A stretch of 64,000 nucleotides of DNA from 79-D21 sp964521575 (lineage in GTDB: Bacteria > Synergistota > Synergistia > Synergistales > 79-D21), in the NCBI GenBank assembly GCA_964521575.1, contig CAZFSR010000002.1, forward strand, positions 181,852 through 245,851, written 5' to 3'. Each line of letters opens with the position of its first letter. The first letter of the stretch is position 1. The position numbers and the translations under genes were made by a program. Under the pieces are notes generated by a model. It was not told the origin of the DNA and made no database searches. It saw only the letters and a list, made by a program, of their open reading frames with translations. This document shows positions 33,108 to 44,581 of the stretch, piece by piece.

Positions 33108-35423
33108 CTACACCCTTACGCTCCACGCTTGCCGGCCCTCATCCTGCTCCCGGAAAGAGAAATGCCCTTCCCTGAACAGGGCCAGGCACGCGTCGACGAC
33201 CTGTTCGTCGAAAAGGCTGCCGCGCCCGGACGAGATTTCCTCGAGAGCCCTGTCCACGCCGAGCGCAGGCCGATAGGGGCGGTGGGAGGCCATCGCTTCA
33301 ACCACGTCTGCCACCGCGATAACCCGCGCCTCCTTGAGAATGGCCTCCCCCGACAGGCCGTTCGGGTAGCCGCTCCCGTCCAGCCGTTCGTGGTGCTGCC
33401 GCACGATCTCCGCGAGCGGCCACGGGAGCTCGATCGACCGCAGGATCGACGAACCCGCCTCGGGATGGACCCGGATCAGGTCGAATTCCAGGGGGGTGAG
33501 CCGGCCTGGCTTGCTCAGGATCTCGGCCGGAACGACGATCTTGCCGATATCGTGCACGAGGGAGGCCAGTACGACCCCCTCGATAAAACGCTCCCCCTGC
33601 CCCATCTCCCGGGCGATGGCCCCGGCGAGTTGGGCAACGTTCCTCTGGTGGCCGGCCGTATAGGGATCTCGCGCTTCCGTCGTGGAGGAAAGCACCTCGA
33701 CCGTCTGCCTCCAGGCCCGGTCCATCCTCTGGAGGCTTCGCCTCAAGTCTTCCCTGTTGGCCAGCAGGGCCCTCTCCGCGGCCTTTCGGGCCGAGATGTC
33801 CCGGTAGATGGCGTAGACCCCCAGCTGCCCCGCTTCCGAGAGGATCGGAACCCCGAGGAAGGACACGTCGAGCAGGGTTCCGTCCTTACGCCGCCGGACA
33901 CCCTCGAAGAAGACCCGCTCCCCCCTGTCGGCCCTGAGGGTGAAATCGGCCGCCTCGACCCGGCAGTCCTCGGGCACGATCAGGTCGTCCACCTCCCGCC
34001 CGATCAGTTCGTCACGCCCCCAGCCGAAAAGCTGGACGAATGCCCGGTTCGCCCTCTGGATCCGGCCGTTCCCCTCTGTCACGATGATCCCCTCGGGGGC
34101 ATTCTCGTACAGCTGTTCCAGGAACGTTTTCTCCTTCTCGAGGGCCGTCTCGGCGGCCTTGCGGTCCCGGATGTCCCTGTAAAGGAAGTATTCCCCGATT
34201 TTGCCGCCCTCGCTGTAGACAGGCACACCCTGTGCCTGGACGTCGATGTGCGTTCCGTCCTTCGCGGCCCTCACCGTCTCGAACGAATTCAGCATGCCCT
34301 GCCTCGCCCGTTCCGTGGCGAGCCTTGCCTCTTCCGCCCTTTCCGGCGGAACGAGGAAATCGTCCAGGTGCCTACCCCTGCATTCCTCCCGGGAAAAGCC
34401 GAAAAGCCCGGTGAAGGGCTGGTTGACGCGAACCACCCGCCCATCCGCGTCCAGGAAGGCGATCGCCTCGGGAGAGTTCTGGAAGAGGTTTTCGAAGTAA
34501 TCCTTGTGGACCTGGAGGGCCTGGCGGCTCTTCAGGAGCTGGCGGGTCCTCATCGCTGCCTGCTTCCGGAAAATGACGGCCGCGAGGAGGAACAGGACGA
34601 GAAGGAAACCGACAATCCAGTTGGCGGCGTAAACCCACTTCGGCAAGCGGCCGCTCCCGCTTCCTCCCTCGATCCATTTCGACATCGACCGGGACCAGGG
34701 GGAGTCCTCGGCCGTCTTCATCTGTCCGAGATGAAAGTCGAGGACCTGGAGGATGACGGCGCTCCGCCCGAGAGGGGCGGCGAAACGGAGTTCAACGGGA
34801 GAGATCACGATGGGGGTCCGTTTCACCTGGAACCGGGCCTCGTTCGCCTGCCCGTAGGAGCGGCTGACCAACCCCGCCTCCGCCTCTCCCGATTCGAGCG
34901 CCTCGAGAACATCCGGGTAGTCGCCGACTTCCACCGCGTGGTAGGCGACCCCGAAACGGGCAGCCAAGGCGGCAAACCCCCGGGCGTAAATATCCCCCCG
35001 GACCACCGCCACGCGCCGCCCGTCCAGGTCAAGCAGGGAATCCAACCGGGCAGTCCTGGACTGGAAGAAAATCCCGTAGTTGGACAGGACCGTCTCGCGA
35101 CCGAAGGAATAGAGTTTCTCCCGCTCGGGGGTGAAGGCCACGCCGGCCATCAGGTCGACCGATCCCTCGTCGAGCCGCTCCAGCCCCTGCGAGAAGGTGC
35201 CGAAAACCGGCTCGACCCGCCATTCTTCCTTGGCGGCAACGGCATCGAGGACATCGGCGAAAAGCCCCTGCATCCGCCCCTGCTCGTCGAGGAAAATGAT
35301 GGGAGGGTTGTCGTAGACGGCGACACGGATCCTTTCGGCGGCCTCCGAGCGGCGAAACGGGAGAGGCAGGGAAAGGATGGCGATAAGCACCGAGGCAGCC
35401 AGGCGGAGCCATTTCCGTCTCAA
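33108..35423 (-). CDS. periplasmic-sensor PAS-PAS-HD-GYP phosphodiesterase
   Basis: 771-aa transmembrane sensor predicted to hydrolyse c-di-GMP. A signal peptide (1-29) leads to a periplasmic solute-binding-protein-like domain (SBP_bac_3, about 30-250, VAVYDNPPIIFLDEQGRMQGLFADVLDAV), a membrane helix (about 265-290), two PAS domains (about 310-430 and 440-555) and HD-GYP (about 580-750), with HDIGK at 624-628 and HHERLDGSGYP at 677-687 intact. The periplasmic domain likely binds an amino acid or similar ligand, coupling nutrients to c-di-GMP. The start is TTG 35423 behind GGAGG. An extended -10 element lies upstream. Confidence 0.9.
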   Translation of the reverse strand: MRRKWLRLAASVLIAILSLPLPFRRSEAAERIRVAVYDNPPIIFLDEQGRMQGLFADVLDAVAAKEEWRVEPVFGTFSQGLERLDEGSVDLMAGVAFTPEREKLYSFGRETVLSNYGIFFQSRTARLDSLLDLDGRRVAVVRGDIYARGFAALAARFGVAYHAVEVGDYPDVLEALESGEAEAGLVSRSYGQANEARFQVKRTPIVISPVELRFAAPLGRSAVILQVLDFHLGQMKTAEDSPWSRSMSKWIEGGSGSGRLPKWVYAANWIVGFLLVLFLLAAVIFRKQAAMRTRQLLKSRQALQVHKDYFENLFQNSPEAIAFLDADGRVVRVNQPFTGLFGFSREECRGRHLDDFLVPPERAEEARLATERARQGMLNSFETVRAAKDGTHIDVQAQGVPVYSEGGKIGEYFLYRDIRDRKAAETALEKEKTFLEQLYENAPEGIIVTEGNGRIQRANRAFVQLFGWGRDELIGREVDDLIVPEDCRVEAADFTLRADRGERVFFEGVRRRKDGTLLDVSFLGVPILSEAGQLGVYAIYRDISARKAAERALLANREDLRRSLQRMDRAWRQTVEVLSSTTEARDPYTAGHQRNVAQLAGAIAREMGQGERFIEGVVLASLVHDIGKIVVPAEILSKPGRLTPLEFDLIRVHPEAGSSILRSIELPWPLAEIVRQHHERLDGSGYPNGLSGEAILKEARVIAVADVVEAMASHRPYRPALGVDRALEEISSGRGSLFDEQVVDACLALFREGHFSFREQDEGRQAWSVRV

Positions 35424-35476
35424 GGGCAGGACCTCCGGCAGGGAAGTCGGGAGCGCCGTCGTGAAACACTTCTTTT

Positions 35477-35485
35477 ATTTTAACA
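35477..35485 (-). promoter_or_regulatory. extended -10 element of the SBP-HD-GYP gene
   Basis: TGTTAAAAT reads on the minus strand at 35485-35477, about 60 bases before the TTG start. It is identical to the element before the TamB-like gene. Confidence 0.4.
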
Positions 35486-35526
35486 CGGATGGGGCTACAG
35501 GGTCATCACGGCTTGAAGAAATATCT

Positions 35527-35985
35527 TCACCCTCTCCAGGGGAGCTTGAAAATGACCTTGCGGACCGCGGCAGGCCCACAGCCCGTGGAGAGCATGGCCT
35601 TGTGGGCGTCGTACGGGGAAAAAAAGGCGAAGCCGCCCGCGCGGACGAGCATGAAATTCCCTGTGCCCGCCAGGAGGATACAGTCATCCTCGGCGGAATA
35701 CTCCCCCATGGGTGTCATCTGCGAGAGGGGCGCGAATCCCATGACCTCTTCGCCCGACAGGACGACCTGCAGGTCGGCGAAACGCCGGTGGGCTTCCCAA
35801 TCCTCGCTTTCAGCGGGAACCGTGAACCCCGACGCCACGATCGCCGCGGCCCCGCTCTCTCCCAGGGGATAGCGTCCGGGCTCCAGCTCGCAAGGGTTTT
35901 CCCTTTGCAGCCAGGCGAGGGCTTCCTCCAGCCCCTCGACGGGGATTCCGTAGTGATGAACATGCTCCAGCGTGTCGGCGATCAT
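35527..35985 (-). CDS. YhcH/YjgK/YiaL-family protein
   Basis: 152-aa cupin-like protein of the YhcH family, which includes NanQ anomerase and YiaL. Typical features are FADLQVVLSGEEVMGFAPL and the C-terminal FFSPYDAHKAMLSTGCGPAAVRKVIFKL, where His and Asp residues bind a metal. In other bacteria these act in sugar or sialic-acid metabolism; no such genes are near. ATG 35985 lies ten bases after GGAAGGG. The start overlaps the upstream zone of the divergent EamA gene. Confidence 0.82.
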   Translation of the reverse strand: MIADTLEHVHHYGIPVEGLEEALAWLQRENPCELEPGRYPLGESGAAAIVASGFTVPAESEDWEAHRRFADLQVVLSGEEVMGFAPLSQMTPMGEYSAEDDCILLAGTGNFMLVRAGGFAFFSPYDAHKAMLSTGCGPAAVRKVIFKLPWRG

Positions 35986-36031
35986 GACGGTCCATCCCTT
36001 CCTTCTTCCGCTTGAGTGTAGAATAGCCAGC

Positions 36032-36922
36032 ATGCGCAGGTCCATTCTAGCCGACGGAACGATGCTTTTGGTCGCCTTCCTCTGGGGGGCCGGTTACCCG
36101 GTGAGCGATTTCCTCCTCCAGGAGATGGGCCCGCTGTGGCTTTCGGCGATCCGGCTCGGCATCGCCGCGCTCGTCATGACCTTCCTTTTCAGGGAACGCA
36201 TCGCCCGTGTCGAACGAAGGCTCATCCTGCCTGCCGCGGGTGCGGGGCTCGTCATCGCGGCGCTCTTCCTGCTGCAGATCTTCGGGCTGCTCTTCACCAC
36301 GCCGGGGCGCCAGGCCTTCATCGCGGGAACCAACGTCGTCATGGTGCCGCTCCTCTACGGCCTTTTCTACCGCAGACGGCCGGCCGCCTCGGGATTTGCG
36401 GCCGCCATGCTTTGCAGCGCCGGCCTGATGATCATGGCGTTCACGCCCGGAATGGCCTTCAACCGGGGAGACGCCCTCTCGTGCCTCCTGGCCCTTTGCA
36501 TCGCCCTGGACATCCTCGTCATCGGGCACCTTTGCCGGATCATGGACCCCATGGCCCTCGCGGTTTTCCAGGTCGACATCGCCGCTCTTTTCGCCGGGCT
36601 CGCGGCGGTCCTGTTCGAACCCTTCCCGCGGGCTTCGCTTTCCCTTCCCGGTTGGGCGGCGCTGGCCTACCTCGTCTTCGGCCTGACCCTGTTCGCTTTC
36701 TGGGCCCAGAACACCGCACAGAAATCCTGTGACGACACCCACGCGGGAATCCTGCTCTCCCTCGAGGGGCCCTTCGGATACATCCTCTCCGTCGCGGCAG
36801 GGCGGGAACCCTTGAATGGCCAGGTTTTCCTCGGCGGGACCATCATCCTGGCCGGTGTCTTCCTTTCAACCTGGTCAGAATCCGGAAGGCGAAAAAAGAA
36901 AATGAGAAAAACAGCAATCTAA
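36032..36922 (+). CDS. EamA/DMT-family permease
   Basis: 296-aa polytopic protein, about ten helices in two EamA repeats: first MLLVAFLWGAGYPVSDFLLQEMGPLWLSAIRLGIAAL, second GDALSCLLALCIALDILVIGHLCRIM. The C-terminus RRKKKMRKTAI is basic and cytoplasmic. Export substrate unknown. It is distinct from the EamA gene at 4372 and has only a poor SD, so the start is supported by conservation of the first helix. It is divergent from the YhcH gene. Confidence 0.8.
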   Translation: MRRSILADGTMLLVAFLWGAGYPVSDFLLQEMGPLWLSAIRLGIAALVMTFLFRERIARVERRLILPAAGAGLVIAALFLLQIFGLLFTTPGRQAFIAGTNVVMVPLLYGLFYRRRPAASGFAAAMLCSAGLMIMAFTPGMAFNRGDALSCLLALCIALDILVIGHLCRIMDPMALAVFQVDIAALFAGLAAVLFEPFPRASLSLPGWAALAYLVFGLTLFAFWAQNTAQKSCDDTHAGILLSLEGPFGYILSVAAGREPLNGQVFLGGTIILAGVFLSTWSESGRRKKKMRKTAI

Positions 36923-36989
36923 AGCCCACTTTTGACGGCCTAATTATCCCTGAACCGGTTTAATCGACCTCCAGACCACCCTCGATGAT

Positions 36990-37018
36990 TTGTCCTGATG
37001 AATACTGACCAATATAAT
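36990..37018 (+). promoter_or_regulatory. sigma-70 promoter of the dnaK cluster
   Basis: TTGTCC (36990-36995), 17 bases, then TATAAT (37013-37018), a strong vegetative promoter. The transcription start would be near 37025. No CIRCE element (TTAGCACTC-N9-GAGTGCTAA) occurs in the region. Confidence 0.8.
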
Positions 37019-37048
37019 GATCCCGTTTCAGAGCGACTTCATCGAACT

Positions 37049-37084
37049 CCGCGGGGCGGCAAAGGTCCGGGACCCCGCGGTTTT
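37049..37084 (+). promoter_or_regulatory. leader hairpin upstream of dnaK
   Basis: CCGCGGGG (37049-37056) and CCCCGCGG (37073-37080) form a perfect 8-bp stem with a 16-base loop, followed by TTTTCGCC, 12 bases before the AAGGAGG SD. It lies inside the transcribed leader. It could be an attenuator-type terminator or an RNA thermometer-like barrier, but nothing proves regulation. Confidence 0.45.
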
Positions 37085-37108
37085 CGCCAATCCAAGGAGG
37101 ATTTCCCA

Positions 37109-38998
37109 ATGGCAAAAACGGTAGGTATCGACCTGGGCACCACCAACTCCGTCGTGGCGGTCATGGAAGGCGGATCCCCCGTCGTCATCGCCAACGCCGA
37201 GGGCAGCCGCACCACCCCGTCCGTCGTGGCGTTCACGAAGGACGGCAACCGCCTCGTGGGCGCCATCGCCAAGCGGCAGGCGGCCATCAACCCCGAGGGC
37301 ACCATCTATTCCGCCAAGCGGTTCATCGGCCGCAACTACAACGAGGTCGACGCCGAGATCAAGATCGTCCCCTACAAGGTCTCCCCGGGACCGAACAACT
37401 CGGTCCGTTTCGAGGTTCTCAACAAGACCTACGCCCCGGAGGAAATCAGCGCCCAGGTCCTGCGGAAGCTGGTGGACGACGCCAGCGCGTACCTCGGCGA
37501 AAAGGTCACGGACGCCGTCATCACCGTGCCGGCCTACTTCAACGACGCCCAGCGCCAGGCCACAAAGGACGCGGGCCGCATCGCCGGCCTGAACGTCCTC
37601 CGCGTGGTGAACGAACCCACCGCGGCCGCCCTGGCTTACGGGGCCGACAAGAAGAAGAACGAGACCATCATGGTTTTCGACCTCGGCGGCGGGACCTTCG
37701 ACGTCTCCATCCTGGACGTGGGTGAAGGCATCTGCGAGGTGCGCTCCACCTCCGGCGACACGCACCTGGGAGGCGACGACTTCGACAAGTGCGTCGTGGA
37801 CCATATCGCCGAAGAGTTCAAGAAATCCAACGGCATCGACCTGCGGAACGACCGGCAGGCCCTCCAGCGCCTCTACGAAGCGGCGGAAAAGGCCAAGTGC
37901 GAGCTGTCCTCCATGACCCAGACGGACATCAACCTGCCGTTCATCACGGCCGACGCCAGCGGGCCCAAGCACCTGACGATGTCCCTGACCCGGGCCAAGT
38001 TCGACCAGCTGACGGCCCACCTCGTGGCCCGCTGCATGAACCCCGTGAAGCAGGCCCTGGCCGACGCCAAGCTCTCCGAGAACGACATCGACGAAGTCAT
38101 CCTCGTGGGCGGGTCCACCCGCATCCCGGCCGTCCAGGACCTGGTCAGGAGGATGACCGGCGGCAAGAACCCCAACATGTCCGTCAACCCCGACGAGGTC
38201 GTCGCCGTGGGGGCAGCCGTGCAGGCCGGCATCATCAAGGGCGAGGTCAAGGACATCCTCCTGCTGGACGTGACGCCGCTGTCTCTCGGCGTCGAGACCC
38301 TTGGCGGCGTCATGACGAAGATCATCGAGCGGAACACGACGATCCCCTGCCGCCGGTCCGAGGTCTTCTCCACCGCCGCCGACAACCAGCCCGCCGTGGA
38401 CATCGTGGTCCTGCAGGGGGAGCGCGAGATGGCGCGGGACAACCGGAACCTCGGCACCTTCAAGCTGGACGGCATCCGGCCGGCCATGAGGGGCATCCCG
38501 CAGATCGAGGTCACGTTCGACATCGACGCCAACGGCATCCTGAACGTTTCCGCAAAGGACAAGGACACCGGCAAGGAACAGAAGATCACGATCTCCGGTT
38601 CCACCAACCTGGACAAGGGCGACGTGGAACGGATGGTGCAGGAAGCGAAGGACCACGCGGCGGAGGACAAGAAGCGCCGCGAGGAGGCCGACGCCAAAAA
38701 CCAGCTCGAATCGGCGGCCTACCAGGTGGAGAAACTCCTGGCGGACCTCGGCGACAAGGTCCCCGTCCACGAGAAGGCGCGGGCCGACCAGGCCGTCGCG
38801 GACGCGAAGAGCGCCCTGAAGGACGAAACGGTTTCCCTGGAGCGGATCAAGTCCCTGACGAGCGACCTGCAGCAGGTGGCCCAGGGCCTCGCCCAGGCGG
38901 CCAGCGCGCAGCAGCAGGCACAGGAGGCCCCCCAGGGCGGAGCCTCCCAGGCTTCGGGCGGGGATGACGTGATCGACGCCGACTTCAAGCAGAACTAG
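37109..38998 (+). CDS. dnaK: chaperone DnaK (Hsp70)
   Basis: 629-aa Hsp70 with the nucleotide-binding domain (IGIDLGTTNSVVAV start, DLGGGTFDVSILDVG, VGGSTRIPAVQDLV), the linker LLLDVTPLSLGVETLGGV and the substrate-binding domain. Its C-terminal tail is Gln/Gly-rich and ends DDVIDADFKQN. It refolds and holds unfolded proteins, driven by ATP and by the J-protein encoded next. GrpE, the nucleotide-exchange factor, is not encoded in this window. AAGGAGG precedes the ATG by nine bases. Cotranscription with cbpA and clpB is likely. Confidence 0.98.
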   Translation: MAKTVGIDLGTTNSVVAVMEGGSPVVIANAEGSRTTPSVVAFTKDGNRLVGAIAKRQAAINPEGTIYSAKRFIGRNYNEVDAEIKIVPYKVSPGPNNSVRFEVLNKTYAPEEISAQVLRKLVDDASAYLGEKVTDAVITVPAYFNDAQRQATKDAGRIAGLNVLRVVNEPTAAALAYGADKKKNETIMVFDLGGGTFDVSILDVGEGICEVRSTSGDTHLGGDDFDKCVVDHIAEEFKKSNGIDLRNDRQALQRLYEAAEKAKCELSSMTQTDINLPFITADASGPKHLTMSLTRAKFDQLTAHLVARCMNPVKQALADAKLSENDIDEVILVGGSTRIPAVQDLVRRMTGGKNPNMSVNPDEVVAVGAAVQAGIIKGEVKDILLLDVTPLSLGVETLGGVMTKIIERNTTIPCRRSEVFSTAADNQPAVDIVVLQGEREMARDNRNLGTFKLDGIRPAMRGIPQIEVTFDIDANGILNVSAKDKDTGKEQKITISGSTNLDKGDVERMVQEAKDHAAEDKKRREEADAKNQLESAAYQVEKLLADLGDKVPVHEKARADQAVADAKSALKDETVSLERIKSLTSDLQQVAQGLAQAASAQQQAQEAPQGGASQASGGDDVIDADFKQN

Positions 38999-39108
38999 GT
39001 TCAGCAAGGCAAGCCGCAGGATCGGCAAGACCCTTTCGACGTGCCCCCTCCTCAAGCGGCAGGGGGCACGCTGATTCCAGGGGCTCAAGGCCGGAAGGGG
39101 GGAACCTC

Positions 39109-40032
39109 ATGCCCGTCACCTACAAGGATTACTATTCCGTGCTCGGCGTTCCGAGGACGGCCTCCGAGGAGGAAATCCGGAAGGCCTTCCGCAAGAAGGC
39201 CCGGGAGCTCCACCCCGACGTCAACAAGACGCCGGGGGCGGAAGAGCGTTACAAGGAGCTGAACGAGGCTTACGAGGTCCTGAAGGACCCGGAAAAGCGG
39301 AAAAGATACGACACCCTTGGAGCCAACTGGCGGCAGGGGGAGCCCTTCACGCCGCCGCCCGGCTGGGAGGGCGGGGGCATGCCTTTCGGCCAGGGGGGCG
39401 GCGGGTTCGACTTCAGCGACTTCTTCCGCACGATCTTCGGCGGCATGGGGGACTTCGAGGAAGTCCGCACGGGAGGCCGGGGAACCCGAAGGCCGGCCCG
39501 CGGGCAGGACACCGAGGCGGAGATCGAGGTCTCCCTCGAGGAGGCAGCCCGGGGCGGAAGCCGCCACGTGGCCCTGGAGACCCCGTCCGGGCGCAAGGAC
39601 TACGACATCACGATCCCCAAAGGCGTGGCCGAAGGCACGCGAATCCGCCTGTCGGGGCAGGGATCTCCCGGCAGGGGAGGCGGCCCGGCGGGGGACCTCT
39701 ACCTGAAGGTCCACCTGAAGAGCGATCCCCGCTTCACGGTGGACTGCCATAACCTGCGAACCACCCTGGACCTGGCTCCCTGGGAGGCGGCACTGGGCGC
39801 CGAGGTTTCCGTCCCGACCCTGGACGGGACCGTGACGCTCCGGGTGCCGCCGGGAATTTCCTCCGGGCAGACCCTCCGCCTCCGGGACAAGGGGCTCCCG
39901 ACGCGCGGCGGGTCCGTCGGGGATCTACTCGTGACGGTCCGCATCGTCACCCCGAAGAATCCGAGCGACAGGGAACGGGAACTCTGGAAGGCCCTGGCGG
40001 AAGCGTCGGGCTTCGAACCCCGCAAACATTGA
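39109..40032 (+). CDS. J-domain co-chaperone (CbpA-like, no zinc finger)
   Basis: 307-aa DnaJ-type protein. The J-domain (1-70) has the HPD motif at 35-37. A Gly/Phe-rich linker (about 85-115) leads straight into the two C-terminal beta domains (about 130-300, GQDTEAEIEVSLEEAARGG and GAEVSVPTLDGTVTLRVPPG). The CxxCxGxG zinc-finger repeats of full DnaJ are absent, so it is a CbpA/DjlA-type B J-protein. It activates DnaK. It sits between dnaK and clpB, fitting one chaperone operon. Confidence 0.93.
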   Translation: MPVTYKDYYSVLGVPRTASEEEIRKAFRKKARELHPDVNKTPGAEERYKELNEAYEVLKDPEKRKRYDTLGANWRQGEPFTPPPGWEGGGMPFGQGGGGFDFSDFFRTIFGGMGDFEEVRTGGRGTRRPARGQDTEAEIEVSLEEAARGGSRHVALETPSGRKDYDITIPKGVAEGTRIRLSGQGSPGRGGGPAGDLYLKVHLKSDPRFTVDCHNLRTTLDLAPWEAALGAEVSVPTLDGTVTLRVPPGISSGQTLRLRDKGLPTRGGSVGDLLVTVRIVTPKNPSDRERELWKALAEASGFEPRKH

Positions 40033-40061
40033 CCTTACCTAACCAAGGCAGGTGACCTCTC

Positions 40062-42689
<2,628 letters not shown>

Positions 42690-42697
42690 GAGACGAA

Positions 42698-42740
42698 AAG
42701 GCCCCCTCCGGGATGAACCGGCGGGGGCCTTCCTCTTTTT
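42698..42740. terminator. bidirectional terminator between clpB and ppnP
   Basis: AAGGCCCCCTCCGG (42698-42711) pairs with CCGGCGGGGGCCTT (42718-42731) with one mismatch; plus-strand T-tract CCTCTTTTT, minus-strand tail CTTTTCG. It serves both converging genes. Confidence 0.88.
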
Positions 42741-42757
42741 CGGCCGAGGGAATAAAG

Positions 42758-43078
42758 TTAGTCCTTGAAGTAGGAGCAGACGTACTCGGTGGTTTCCTCG
42801 CAACGGTACTTGAACTTGCTGTTAGCGGGGATGCCGAAGCTCGTTCCCGGCCCGTAGGCCTTCCATTCCGTCTCGCCCGGCAACATGACGCTGGCCGTCC
42901 CGGCGGTCATCTCCATCAGCTCGCGGTCGGCCGTGCCGAACTCGTAGTCCCCGGGCAGGATGACGCCGAGGGTCTTCTTCGCGCCGTCGGGAAAGAGAAC
43001 CGTCCGGCTCTGCACCTTTCCGTCGAAGTAGATGTTGCCCTTGGTCAGGACCGTCACGTTTTCGAACTTCTCCATCAT
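42758..43078 (-). CDS. ppnP: pyrimidine/purine nucleoside phosphorylase
   Basis: 106-aa cupin of the YaiE/PpnP (DUF1255) family, which phosphorolyses several nucleosides to the free base and ribose-1-phosphate. Characteristic features are GNIYFDGKVQSRTV, GVILPGDYEFGTADRELMEMTAGTASVMLPGETEW and GIPANSKFKYRCEETTEYVCSYF. It resembles E. coli PpnP along its length, with a 9-residue N-terminal extension. SD GAGGAGG precedes the ATG pair at 43078. Confidence 0.92.
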   Translation of the reverse strand: MMEKFENVTVLTKGNIYFDGKVQSRTVLFPDGAKKTLGVILPGDYEFGTADRELMEMTAGTASVMLPGETEWKAYGPGTSFGIPANSKFKYRCEETTEYVCSYFKD

Positions 43079-43201
43079 CGTTGTGGCCTCCTCGCGGGTT
43101 GGGTTCCCGAGAAGTTTAGGGCGAGCCGGGCCGGAAGGTCAAGAACCCATGGCCGTTGAAACCGCATTTCACGGGCGGATCTTCCGCAGAAGGGAAAACC
43201 C

Positions 43202-44581
43202 ATGAGTGAAAACGGATCGAGGAACTCCCCCGGAACGGACCTGACGGAGGGCCCCGTATCGAGCCTTCTCCTCCGCTTCACCCTTCCCCTCTTCGCGGGA
43301 AACCTCCTGCAGGTCGCCTACGGTGCCGTGAACCGCTTCTGGACCGGGCAGTTCCTGGGAAAGGAGGCCCTGGGAGCCGTTTCGATCGGCATCCTGGTCG
43401 CCTACGTCCTCGTGGCCTTCGCCTGGGGGATGACCATGGGGGCAACCATCCTCGTCGCCCAGGCCTACGGCGCCAAGGACTGGGCGACCCTCCGGAAGGC
43501 GGTCGCCAACAGTTTCCTCATCGTCGGGCTGATGGCCCTCGGCACCACGTTCCTGCTGGCCGCCGGGGCCGCCCCTGTCCTGCGCTGGCTAGGCACGCCT
43601 CCCGGGCTTTTCGGCATGGCCCGGGACTACCTGCTGGTGGGAAGCGTCGGGACGGTCTTCGTCTTCGGGTTCAACCTCGTGAGTTTCATCTTCCGCGCCA
43701 TCGGGGACTCGACCACCCCATTGAAGTTCCTGGCCCTTTCGGTCGGGATCAACACGGTTCTCGACCCGTTCCTGATGCTGGGGTGGGGCCCCTTCCCGCG
43801 GATGGGGATCGCCGGGGCGGCAGCCGGGATGGTGATCGCGGAGGGAACCGCCTTCCTCATGAGTTTCCGGGCCCTGCAGCGGAAAGGTGGGCCGGCGGCG
43901 CTGGTCATTAAGGGAACCCTGCCGGATTGGCCCATGATCAGCGCCATCCTTCGCCTCGGGCTCCCGGGCAGCCTCCAGCAGACCTTCATCAGCCTGGGGG
44001 TTTCCGTGATCCAGCGGTTCATCAACGCCTTCGGCAGCGACGCCATCGCGGCCTACGGTGCCGCCGCCAACGTGGACAACCTCTTCTTCCTGCCCGCCCT
44101 CAGCCTGAACCTGGCGGTGTCCGCCATGGTCGGGCAGAACATCGGCGCAGGGAGGCTGGACAGGGCCCGCATGACGGCAGCCTGCGCCCTGGCCTACTCC
44201 GGGGCCGTCAGTCTCGCCCTGGGGATCCTGTGCATCGCCGTCCCGTCCTGGCTGCTCTCCCCCTTCCTGCAGGCTTCCGACACCGGTGCGCTCGAGATCG
44301 GCCAGCGCCTGCTCCGGATCCTCGGGCTCCCTTACCTCTTCATCACGTCGATGGTCGTCCTGAACGGATTTTTCAATGGGGTCGGGGACACCCTGGCCTC
44401 GATGTTCCTCTCCATCATCAGCCTGTGGGTCCTCAGGGTGCCCCTCGTCTGGCGGCTGAGCGGCCGCTGGGGCCTGGACGGGGTCTGGGCCGGGATCGCG
44501 GCCGGTTACGTCCTAAGCCTTTTCCTGGCCCTGGGCTACTACGCCCTCGGTACCTGGAAGCGCAACCTCAGGCGCGAATAG
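43202..44581 (+). CDS. MATE-family multidrug efflux transporter
   Basis: 459-aa, twelve-helix protein of the MATE superfamily. N-terminal LLLRFTLPLFAGNLLQVAYGAVNRFWTGQFLGKEALGAVSIG and the second half LGLPGSLQQTFISLGVSVIQRFINAFGSDAIAAYGAA are characteristic, with Na+/H+ antiport-driven export inferred. AGAAGGGA precedes the ATG. The last 69 bases overlap the facing HD-domain gene, an unusually long convergent overlap. Confidence 0.9.
   Translation: MSENGSRNSPGTDLTEGPVSSLLLRFTLPLFAGNLLQVAYGAVNRFWTGQFLGKEALGAVSIGILVAYVLVAFAWGMTMGATILVAQAYGAKDWATLRKAVANSFLIVGLMALGTTFLLAAGAAPVLRWLGTPPGLFGMARDYLLVGSVGTVFVFGFNLVSFIFRAIGDSTTPLKFLALSVGINTVLDPFLMLGWGPFPRMGIAGAAAGMVIAEGTAFLMSFRALQRKGGPAALVIKGTLPDWPMISAILRLGLPGSLQQTFISLGVSVIQRFINAFGSDAIAAYGAAANVDNLFFLPALSLNLAVSAMVGQNIGAGRLDRARMTAACALAYSGAVSLALGILCIAVPSWLLSPFLQASDTGALEIGQRLLRILGLPYLFITSMVVLNGFFNGVGDTLASMFLSIISLWVLRVPLVWRLSGRWGLDGVWAGIAAGYVLSLFLALGYYALGTWKRNLRRE

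Noticed and set aside
33129..35483. 784-codon open frame antisense to the SBP-HD-GYP gene
   Set aside because: Shadow of the sense gene; the sense protein has clear domains.
36923..37108. CIRCE/HrcA operator at dnaK
   Set aside because: No TTAGCACTC-N9-GAGTGCTAA-like sequence was found in the region.
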